A stretch of 64,000 bases of DNA from Bacteroidia bacterium (lineage in GTDB: Bacteria; Bacteroidota; Bacteroidia; NS11-12g; UBA955). Positions 35,040 to 42,035 of this stretch are shown in pieces. Both the position numbers and the translations under genes were made by a program. The DNA lies in NCBI GenBank assembly GCA_023228875.1, contig JALOAG010000004.1, positions 212,782-276,781 of the forward strand. Reading direction: 5' to 3'. The notes beneath the pieces are model-generated. The model was not told the DNA's origin and did not search any database. It saw nothing but the letters and a program-made list of their open reading frames with translations. Positions within the stretch are counted from its first letter, which is position 1. Each line of letters begins with the position of its first letter.

Positions 35040-36263
35040 ATGAAATCAGTAGTTAGCTTTGATGTAGAGAAGGTAAGAAATGACTTTCCACAGATTGCCA
35101 ATAATCATGATCTTGTATATTTAGACAATGCTGCAACTACATTCAAGCCATCACGTGTGATAGAGGCAATCAGCACTTTCTATGCAACTGATAACGCAAA
35201 TGTGCATAGAGGCATACATAGCCTAAGCCAAAAGGCAACAGCAAAGTTTGAAATGGCACGCAATACTGTTGCCCGATTTATCAATGCAAATACTTCAAAG
35301 GAAATTGTTTTTACAAGTGGTGCCACAGAATCAATAAATCTTGTTGCTTTTAGTTTTGGAGCATTGCTGAAACCGGGTGATGAAATTCTCATTTCAAATA
35401 TGGAACATCATTCTAATTTAGTTCCTTGGCAACAATTGTGTGAACGCAAGGGCTGCAAACTCAACGTAGTTGCTGTAAATGCAAATGGAGAAATTGAAGA
35501 TGATGACTTTGACAGACGACTTAATGAACAGACGAAAATCGTTGCCATTACACATGTTTCAAATACGCTCGGCACGATTAATCCTGTAAAAAAAATCATT
35601 ACAAAAGCGCATGCTTATGGTGCAAAAGTATTGATAGATGGTGCCCAAAGCGTACAGCATTTGTGTATTGATGTTCAAGATTTAGACTGCGACTTTTTTG
35701 TATTCTCAGGGCATAAGTTATTTGGACCTACAGGTATTGGGATACTTTATGGTAAAGAAGCGCTTTTAGAAAAAATGCCACCCTATCAAACCGGAGGTGA
35801 AATGATTGCAGATGTTAGTTTCCAAGAAATTAAATTCAATGAAATTCCATATAAATTTGAAGCCGGAACTCCAAATATTGCGGGTGCAATAGGATTGGCA
35901 GAGGCGATTCTTTATTTTACTCAGCTAGATAGAAACGAATTGTTGGAATATGAAAATACACTGCTTACCCATGCACTTGATGGACTGAGTCAAATTAAAG
36001 GGATGCAAGTACTGGGTCATGCTTCGCCTCAAGCGCCTATTATTTCATTCAATGTTCAGCATGTTCATCCTTATGACTTGGGAGTGTTATTAGACAAACA
36101 AGGGTTTGCAGTGCGTACAGGACATCATTGTACCCAACCTCTCATTGATTTCTTTAAGATCCAGGGGACTGTTCGCTGCTCACTTGCTTTTTATAATTCA
36201 AAGGCAGAGATAGAAAAGTTTATCCAAAGTGTTGACAAGAGTGTAAGCATGTTAAGAGGATAG
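35040..36263 (+). CDS. sufS: Cysteine desulfurase SufS
   Basis: 407 residues, group II NifS-like. Visible: YLDNAATT (about 27), the PLP lysine in FSGHKLFGPTGIG (about 226), and the catalytic Cys in RTGHHCTQPL (about 364). It takes sulfur from cysteine and passes it to SufE, encoded 3 bp downstream. The usual sufBCD genes are not in this window. Confidence 0.95.
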   Translation: MKSVVSFDVEKVRNDFPQIANNHDLVYLDNAATTFKPSRVIEAISTFYATDNANVHRGIHSLSQKATAKFEMARNTVARFINANTSKEIVFTSGATESINLVAFSFGALLKPGDEILISNMEHHSNLVPWQQLCERKGCKLNVVAVNANGEIEDDDFDRRLNEQTKIVAITHVSNTLGTINPVKKIITKAHAYGAKVLIDGAQSVQHLCIDVQDLDCDFFVFSGHKLFGPTGIGILYGKEALLEKMPPYQTGGEMIADVSFQEIKFNEIPYKFEAGTPNIAGAIGLAEAILYFTQLDRNELLEYENTLLTHALDGLSQIKGMQVLGHASPQAPIISFNVQHVHPYDLGVLLDKQGFAVRTGHHCTQPLIDFFKIQGTVRCSLAFYNSKAEIEKFIQSVDKSVSMLRG

Positions 36264-36266
36264 AAA

Positions 36267-36680
36267 ATGACTATACAAGAAAAACAAGATGCAATCATTG
36301 CTGAATTTGCGCCATTACATACTTGGATGGAGAAATATGAACATATTATTCAAAAAGGCAAACAACTGCCGACAATGGATTCCACTTTGAAAATAGATGA
36401 TAATCTCATTAGAGGATGTCAGGCAAAAGTGTGGTTATTTGCTCATGTAAATGAAGGGAAAATCCAATTAACAGCAGATTCGGATACGTTGATAACAAAA
36501 GGCTTGATTGCACTCATTATTCAGGTATTTCATAATGAGTCTGCTAGAGAAATATTGAAAGCAGATTTGTATGTTTTTGATAAAATCGGATTAAAAGAAC
36601 ATTTGGAACCTACGCGTGCAAATGGCTTACTTAGCATGATAAAGCACATAAAATTATTGGCTTTAAGTGCCGGTAGATGA
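36267..36680 (+). CDS. sufE: SufE family sulfur acceptor
   Basis: 137 residues. The acceptor cysteine is in LIRGCQAKVWLF (about 51). SufE receives the persulfide from SufS and activates it. It is translated immediately after sufS. Confidence 0.95.
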   Translation: MTIQEKQDAIIAEFAPLHTWMEKYEHIIQKGKQLPTMDSTLKIDDNLIRGCQAKVWLFAHVNEGKIQLTADSDTLITKGLIALIIQVFHNESAREILKADLYVFDKIGLKEHLEPTRANGLLSMIKHIKLLALSAGR

Positions 36681-36714
36681 GCTATAATATGACGTTAAAG
36701 CATACATTTGTAAC

Positions 36715-37419
36715 ATGGATTTACAAGGTACAATTGCTGTCATTACGGGAGTTTCAAAAGGTATAGGCAAACATCTCTCAGAACAATTATTAAACAAAGG
36801 TGTGATAGTGTATGGTATTGGTCGAAACAACTCAATACACCACCCTCATTTTACTTTCATCCGATGTGATGTACGTAAGCAAGCAGATGTTGATGCAGCG
36901 TTTGATACCATCTTTCAAGATACTCATAACAAGGTTGATATTTTAGTAAACAATGCCGGTTTAGGTTATTTTGGTTTATTGGAAGAAATGCCTGTTGGGC
37001 AATGGCATGAAATGTTTGAAACCAATATTAACGGAATTTTTTATTGTGTAAGAAGGGTGTTGAGAACAATGAAACAAAGAGGAGAGGGGCATATCATTAA
37101 TATTGCATCCACTGCGGGATTGGATGGTATGGCTCAAACTGCAGGATATTGCAGTTCTAAATTTGCAGTAAGGGGTTTTAGCGAGTCCTTGTATAAAGAA
37201 GTGCGTGAATATGGAGTGAAAGTAACTTGTGTTTATCCCGGCAGTGTCAAAACAGATTTCTTTAGAAATAGCCCTGTTATAAAAGCCCACGACAATATGC
37301 TGATGCCTGAAGAGCTGGCAAGTTTTTTAGTACAAGCATTAGAAACATCAAGTAATTTTCATCAAGTCAACTTAGAAGTTAGACCTTTAATGCCTAAGGG
37401 TCGCAAAATGTATGAATGA
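36715..37419 (+). CDS. Short-chain dehydrogenase/reductase
   Basis: 234 residues of classical SDR type: cofactor loop GVSKGIGKHL (13-22), NNAG (about 81), catalytic Ser in IASTAG, and YCSSK (YxxxK, about 142-146). The substrate is unknown. A -7-like TACATTTG (36703-36710) ends five bases before the ATG, which would mean an almost leaderless message; co-transcription with sufE is an alternative. It ends one base before the convergent aroE stop. Confidence 0.88.
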   Translation: MDLQGTIAVITGVSKGIGKHLSEQLLNKGVIVYGIGRNNSIHHPHFTFIRCDVRKQADVDAAFDTIFQDTHNKVDILVNNAGLGYFGLLEEMPVGQWHEMFETNINGIFYCVRRVLRTMKQRGEGHIINIASTAGLDGMAQTAGYCSSKFAVRGFSESLYKEVREYGVKVTCVYPGSVKTDFFRNSPVIKAHDNMLMPEELASFLVQALETSSNFHQVNLEVRPLMPKGRKMYE

Positions 37420-38178
37420 TTAATGGCTGTTCTCTAAGCCAAAAATTTTGGCAGATTCGAGTGCTTGCAGATGTAGCATCTCTAACCCATTTTTTATCTG
37501 TGCCCCACGAGCTTTGCACTCTCTCAACAATAGAGTTTCTTCGGGATTATAAATTAAATCATATACAAGATGTTGGGGTGTAATGGCTGACAAGTCAATA
37601 TCTATACAAGAATCTGGATATTGAGACATGCCCAAGGGTGTAGTATGAATCCAAAGTTTGTGAGAATGTAATATTTCTCTGTTTAGAGATGTGTAGCTTG
37701 TGGTTTCGTTAGATAGACTCCTGCTCACAACCAAATATTGGATGTTGAGTTGAGTTAATGCATACTTAACCGCTTGTGCGGCACCGCCATTTCCAAAAAT
37801 CAATGCCTTGTGATGTTCATTTTTCAGCAAAGGTTTTAAACTTTGAAGAAAGCCAATACAATCAGTATTATACCCTGTTGTAACAATCTGTTGATGTGTT
37901 CTTTCTATCTTCATACAATTAACTGCGCCTATCATGGCTGCATGGGGAGGTACTTTGTCGAGGTAATTGATGACAGATTGTTTGTGGGGAATAGTTACAT
38001 TAAGTCCTATTAAATTTGGGTGATTGCGGATGAGTAGTGGTAACTGATTGATTTCCGGAAGAGGAAAGAGTTTGTATGAAAAATTGGTGATGTGATTTGT
38101 GGCAAAATACTCCCCAAACCATTTTGGAGAAAATGAATGAGCAAGCGGAAAGCCGATTAAGCCGATTTCTTTTTCCAT
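37420..38178 (-). CDS. aroE: Shikimate dehydrogenase
   Basis: 252 residues. Motifs: GFPLAHSFSPKWF (shikimate site), NVTIPHKQSVINYLD with the catalytic Lys, and GNGGAAQAVKYAL (NADP loop). It reduces 3-dehydroshikimate. It is slightly shorter than E. coli AroE (272) but complete. Its start lies 22 bp inside the end of the DedA gene upstream, so the two are coupled. Confidence 0.93.
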   Translation of the reverse strand: MEKEIGLIGFPLAHSFSPKWFGEYFATNHITNFSYKLFPLPEINQLPLLIRNHPNLIGLNVTIPHKQSVINYLDKVPPHAAMIGAVNCMKIERTHQQIVTTGYNTDCIGFLQSLKPLLKNEHHKALIFGNGGAAQAVKYALTQLNIQYLVVSRSLSNETTSYTSLNREILHSHKLWIHTTPLGMSQYPDSCIDIDLSAITPQHLVYDLIYNPEETLLLRECKARGAQIKNGLEMLHLQALESAKIFGLENSH

Positions 38179-38807
38179 TTTGCTTTCACAAATTCAATAA
38201 TGATAGGCAAGATAGACACTAAGATAATACCTAAAATTACCTTTTCAAAGTTGTTTCTAATAATGTCATTATTGCCGAACCAATATCCTGCTAAAGTAAG
38301 CAGAATTACCCAAACAGCTCCGCCTATAACATTATAAGAGACGAATTTGCCGTAGTGCATTTCCCCCAATCCTGCGACAAAAGGTGCAAATGTTCTTACA
38401 ATCGGTACGAACCTCGCAAGTACAATGGTCTTTGCACCGTGTTTTTCAAAGAAATGATGGGTCTTTTCCATGTATTTAGGGTTGACAAGTTGTTTTCCTC
38501 TATATTTCCAACCTAACACTTTATTGCCGGCATACTTGCCAATAAAATAATTGACTGTATCTCCCAATATGGCGGCAATTAAAAGGAGAATCAACAATAT
38601 CCAAATGTTAAGAACATTGTCTTGTGCTGCAAATAATCCTGCAGCAAAGAGCAGAGAATCCCCTGGTAGGAAAGGCATAATCACTAAACCGGTTTCAACA
38701 AAAATAATTAAAAATAAAATTGCGTAAATCCATACTCCATAATGATCAATCATTGCTCCTAAGTGTGTGTCTAAATGGAGGAAAAAGTCTAATACTTTGT
38801 GTAACAT
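38157..38807 (-). CDS. DedA-family membrane protein
   Basis: 216 residues from the ATG at 38807; a GTG at 38879 would add 24 residues but breaks the usual start MLHKVLDFFLHLD. Several membrane helices surround the family signature FLPGDSLLFAAG (about 50) and the conserved FARFVPIVRTFAPFVAGLGEM (about 125-145). DedA proteins are linked to lipid-carrier (undecaprenyl phosphate) recycling and membrane homeostasis. The gene overlaps aroE by 22 bp. Confidence 0.9.
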   Translation of the reverse strand: MLHKVLDFFLHLDTHLGAMIDHYGVWIYAILFLIIFVETGLVIMPFLPGDSLLFAAGLFAAQDNVLNIWILLILLLIAAILGDTVNYFIGKYAGNKVLGWKYRGKQLVNPKYMEKTHHFFEKHGAKTIVLARFVPIVRTFAPFVAGLGEMHYGKFVSYNVIGGAVWVILLTLAGYWFGNNDIIRNNFEKVILGIILVSILPIIIEFVKAKWKKKSA

Positions 38808-38904
38808 AATTGAGGCAGGCAAAGCTATCTTTAATTTATAATTAATAGTAGATAAAAAAGTGTATTTTCGCACCCTCAAAATTTAAAAGCAAAGAATAGT
38901 AATT

Positions 38905-41283
38905 ATGAATGATTATTTGATTTACTTGATTCCCATTGCAGGAGCCATAGGTTTGATAGTGATGGCTATTAAATCCGCTTGGGTTAACAAACAAGATGCA
39001 GGAGACGCAAAGATGCAAGAATTGGCTGGTTATATCGCAAAAGGTGCGATGGCATTTCTTAAAGCAGAATGGAAAATCCTTTCTTACTTTGTTGTAATTA
39101 CCGCAATTTTATTAGGATGGAGTGGTACTTTGGTTGAAACCTCCAGTCCTGTGATAGCAATTTCCTTTGTGATAGGTGCTGTTCTTTCAGCAACAGCTGG
39201 ATATATTGGAATGAATGTCGCAACAAAGGCTAATGTGCGTACAACACAAGCAGCGAAAACAAGCTTAGCTAAGGCGTTAAAGGTTTCATTTACCGGAGGC
39301 ACTGTGATGGGATTAGGAGTTGCAGGATTAGCAGTTGTGGGTTTAGGCTCAATTTTCATCGTGCTATATAATATTTTTGTAATCAACACCGGTGGAGATG
39401 TGAATGGAAAAGAGATGGAAACTGCACTGGAAGTCTTAGCAGGTTTTTCATTAGGTGCAGAATCTATTGCACTTTTTGCACGTGTAGGTGGTGGAATCTA
39501 TACGAAAGCTGCAGACGTAGGTGCTGACCTTGTTGGAAAAGTGGAAGCAGGTATTCCTGAAGATGATGTAAGAAACCCCGCAACCATTGCGGATAATGTG
39601 GGAGACAATGTAGGAGATGTTGCAGGTATGGGTGCTGACCTTTTTGGATCTTATGTTGCAACTATTTTGGCAACTATGGTTTTAGGTCGTGAAATTGAAT
39701 CATTTGACAATTTTGGTGGAATAGCTCCAATTCTTCTTCCTATGGTTATTGCCGGTTTAGGTCTTATCTTTTCTATTGTTGGTACTTTGTTTGTTCGAGT
39801 ATCAAATGAAAATTCAAGTGTGCAAAAAGCATTAAATATTGGTAATTGGTCTGCAATTATTCTGACCGGTATCACAGCCTTTGGAGCCGTTAAGATAATG
39901 CTTCCTGAGACAATGGAAATAAGAGGTTATGAATTCTCTTCAATGGATGTCTTTTACTCTATCGTTTTAGGATTGATAGTAGGTGCATTAATGAGTATTG
40001 TTACAGAATTTTATACAGCTATTGGTAAACGTCCTGTTAATACTATTATCAAACAATCAGCAACAGGTCATGCTACAAATATTATCGGAGGACTTGCAAT
40101 CGGTATGGAATCGACAGTGATTCCTATTATTGTTTTAGCTGCCGGTATTTATGGCTCTTATGAGTTTGCAGGGTTATATGGTGTGGCAATTGCTGCTGCC
40201 GGTATGATGGCAACAACTGCCATGCAGCTTGCTATTGACGCATTCGGACCTATCGCTGACAATGCTGGTGGAATTGCTGAGATGAATCAACTACCTCCTG
40301 AGGTAAGAGAAAGAACAGATAACTTAGATGCTGTCGGAAATACTACTGCTGCAACAGGAAAGGGTTTTGCGATTGCTTCTGCAGCACTCACTTCATTGGC
40401 ATTGTTTGCCGCCTTCGTTGGTGTTGCGGGTATAGACAGCATTGACATTTTTAAGGCGAAGGTCTTAGCAGGATTATTTGTTGGTGCGATGATTCCTTTC
40501 ATTTTCTCTTCTTTGGCAATTGCTGCTGTGGGAAGAGCTGCAATGGATATGGTGAATGAAGTACGTAGGCAGTTCAGAGAGATAAAAGGGATTATGGAAT
40601 ATGAAGCTCGTCCTGAATATGAAAAATGTGTAGAGATTTCTACAAAAGCATCAATCAGAGAAATGATTGCTCCCGGTGCTATTGCCTTATTAACGCCTGT
40701 GGTTGTTGGATTTATTTTTGGACCAGAAGTTCTTGGAGGGCTATTGGCAGGTGTTACTGTTTCTGGAGTTTTGATGGGAATTTTCCAAAATAATGCAGGT
40801 GGTGCTTGGGACAACGCTAAAAAATCATTTGAGAAAGGAGTTGAGATTAATGGAGAAACTTTTTACAAGAAATCTGAACCTCACAAAGCATCTGTAACAG
40901 GTGATACAGTTGGAGATCCATTTAAGGATACTTCCGGTCCTTCTATGAATATTTTGATTAAGCTAATGTCAATTGTGGCGTTGATTATTGCACCGCATTT
41001 GAACAGTGCCAATTCATCTATGGGTTCTGCATGTTGCAGCAATAAAGCAGAAACAGAACTTTGTATTGATAAAGATGGACATGAACAGGCTTGCCATAAT
41101 ATGGATAAAGAGTGTTGCAAGAAGGGTATGGAGAAAAAGGAATGTTGTAAAAAAGACAAATCTGATAAGACTTGTTGCAAAGATAAAAAAGAGAAGAAAG
41201 GCGCATGTTGTAGCCATAAAAAGGAAAATCAAGAGCCACAATCAACCCAGCTTGATAGTTCCGCTCATTTGCATAATCACTAA
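38905..41283 (+). CDS. hppA: Membrane-bound pyrophosphatase with a Cys-rich C-terminal tail
   Basis: 792 residues. The ion-pumping pyrophosphatase core (about 1-695, 16 membrane helices) contains DNVGDNVGDVAGMGADLFGS and later DAFGPIADNAGGIAEM with the Mg-PPi aspartates. GNTTAATGKG carries Ala where K-independent enzymes have Lys, indicating the K-dependent subfamily, which pumps Na or H. After the last helix comes a hydrophilic tail (about 700-792) with 12 cysteines, ten of them in five CC pairs, interleaved with Lys-rich and acidic segments. Termini of this family face the outside, so the tail is probably periplasmic. Confidence 0.95.
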   Translation: MNDYLIYLIPIAGAIGLIVMAIKSAWVNKQDAGDAKMQELAGYIAKGAMAFLKAEWKILSYFVVITAILLGWSGTLVETSSPVIAISFVIGAVLSATAGYIGMNVATKANVRTTQAAKTSLAKALKVSFTGGTVMGLGVAGLAVVGLGSIFIVLYNIFVINTGGDVNGKEMETALEVLAGFSLGAESIALFARVGGGIYTKAADVGADLVGKVEAGIPEDDVRNPATIADNVGDNVGDVAGMGADLFGSYVATILATMVLGREIESFDNFGGIAPILLPMVIAGLGLIFSIVGTLFVRVSNENSSVQKALNIGNWSAIILTGITAFGAVKIMLPETMEIRGYEFSSMDVFYSIVLGLIVGALMSIVTEFYTAIGKRPVNTIIKQSATGHATNIIGGLAIGMESTVIPIIVLAAGIYGSYEFAGLYGVAIAAAGMMATTAMQLAIDAFGPIADNAGGIAEMNQLPPEVRERTDNLDAVGNTTAATGKGFAIASAALTSLALFAAFVGVAGIDSIDIFKAKVLAGLFVGAMIPFIFSSLAIAAVGRAAMDMVNEVRRQFREIKGIMEYEARPEYEKCVEISTKASIREMIAPGAIALLTPVVVGFIFGPEVLGGLLAGVTVSGVLMGIFQNNAGGAWDNAKKSFEKGVEINGETFYKKSEPHKASVTGDTVGDPFKDTSGPSMNILIKLMSIVALIIAPHLNSANSSMGSACCSNKAETELCIDKDGHEQACHNMDKECCKKGMEKKECCKKDKSDKTCCKDKKEKKGACCSHKKENQEPQSTQLDSSAHLHNH

Positions 41284-41312
41284 TAATTTTATTTGTATTC
41301 TCCCTCTTACAA

Positions 41313-41362
41313 CTGTCCAAAGACAGCCGTAAGTGGGAGTTGAGGGATTCGAACCCCCGACC
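41313..41362. repeat. 50-bp direct repeat, left copy
   Basis: Identical to 41685-41734. It contains part of the terminator hairpin and the 3' part of tRNA-Val (acceptor, T-arm and variable region). The two copies are 372 bp apart and bracket the GIY-YIG gene. Confidence 0.9.
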
Positions 41363-41398
41363 ACTTCCGTTTGTAAACGGGATGCTCTAAACCAACTG
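41334..41398 (-). pseudogene. tRNA-Val-like fragment, 3' part
   Basis: From the D-loop to the discriminator, it aligns with the intact tRNA-Val at 41706-41780. The T-arm and acceptor 3' strand are identical, and the anticodon arm differs (CCGTTTACAAACGG, two bases longer overall). The 5' acceptor strand and half of the D-stem are missing: the sequence switches to the end of the GIY-YIG gene at 41399. It cannot fold as a tRNA. Confidence 0.8.
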
Positions 41399-41399
41399 T

Positions 41400-41666
41400 T
41401 TAAAAGGATTCGGGGATATTTTGAGTTTTAATCAACTCTTGGATACGGGTTTTAGATTTCCAGCTTTTAATTTCCTTTTCTCTAATCAAAGCATCTTCTT
41501 TATTGTAACACTTTTCGCAAAAAACCAGTACCCAATCTTTAGCTCTGGCAGTGTATCCCTTATGTTTTGAGAGGTGTTTGTTTAATCTGACCCTGACATC
41601 ACCGGCAGTGAACCCACAATAGAACCTGTTTAACACATTAGAGAAAATAATGTAAACTGAGAACAT
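41400..41666 (-). CDS. Small GIY-YIG nuclease-family protein
   Basis: 88 residues from the ATG at 41666; a TTG at 41678 lies next to the tRNA terminator. The start MFSVYIIFSN fits the family's first strand. The motif is degenerate GIY-YIG (VYI ... YCG, about 4-6 and 17-19). The conserved Arg lies in DVRVRLNKH, and the catalytic Glu in ALIREKEIKSW (about 62-72). It is a stand-alone UvrC-N-terminal-like domain, as in many tiny Bacteroidota proteins. It sits between tRNA-Val and a tRNA-Val fragment, its stop codon touches the fragment, and 50-bp repeats flank it. It may be an endonuclease-driven element; that is inference. Confidence 0.8.
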   Translation of the reverse strand: MFSVYIIFSNVLNRFYCGFTAGDVRVRLNKHLSKHKGYTARAKDWVLVFCEKCYNKEDALIREKEIKSWKSKTRIQELIKTQNIPESF

Positions 41667-41676
41667 GCTTATAAAC

Positions 41677-41700
41677 AAAAAAGGCTGTCCAAAGACAGCC
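41677..41700 (-). terminator. Intrinsic terminator of tRNA-Val
   Basis: On the minus strand GGCTGTC, loop TTTG, GACAGCC, then six T. It directly follows the tRNA and precedes the GIY-YIG start by 11 bases. A degenerate copy lies at 41313-41328. Confidence 0.8.
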
Positions 41701-41734
41701 GTAAGTGGGAGTTGAGGGATTCGAACCCCCGACC
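41685..41734. repeat. 50-bp direct repeat, right copy
   Basis: Identical to 41313-41362; this copy belongs to the intact tRNA-Val and its terminator. Confidence 0.9.
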
Positions 41735-41780
41735 CTCTGCTTGTAAGGCAGATGCTCTAAACCAACTGAGCTAAACTCCC
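41706..41780 (-). tRNA. tRNA-Val (TAC)
   Basis: A 75-nt cloverleaf: acceptor GGGAGTT pairs with AACTCCC, D-arm GCTCAGTTGGTTTAGAGC, anticodon stem TCTGC/GCAGA with loop CTTACAA (anticodon TAC), T-arm with GGTTCGAATCC, discriminator A. CCA is not encoded. Confidence 0.94.
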
Positions 41781-41802
41781 AATATTTCATCTCAGCGAAC
41801 CT

Positions 41803-41850
41803 CGACCACTCCCGTTTGTAAATGGGATGCTCTAAACCAACTGAGCTAAA
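41803..41850 (-). pseudogene. tRNA-Val-like fragment, 5' and central part
   Basis: Carries the D-arm (TTTAGCTCAGTTGGTTTAGAGC) and an anticodon arm almost identical to that of the fragment at 41334-41398. It lacks the T-arm and has a non-matching acceptor strand. It is not functional as a tRNA. Confidence 0.7.
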
Positions 41851-42035
41851 TCATTGTAATATTGTTTGTTAAAGAACTGAATCTCTTGCTAAGAGGGCTG
41901 CAAATATATGGTTAAAATGCAATTCCAAAAATTTTTTTTAAAAATTAAATCAATGTTGATTTGTGTATTAGTTTTTTCGTGTGAACACTACTCTTGTGTT
42001 GTTTTGCGTTTCTTTAACTACAACTCTAAACATAG

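Noticed and set aside
41334..41850. Three functional tRNA-Val genes
   Set aside because: Only 41706-41780 folds fully. The other two lack the acceptor 5' strand or the T-arm and have misfitting anticodon arms.
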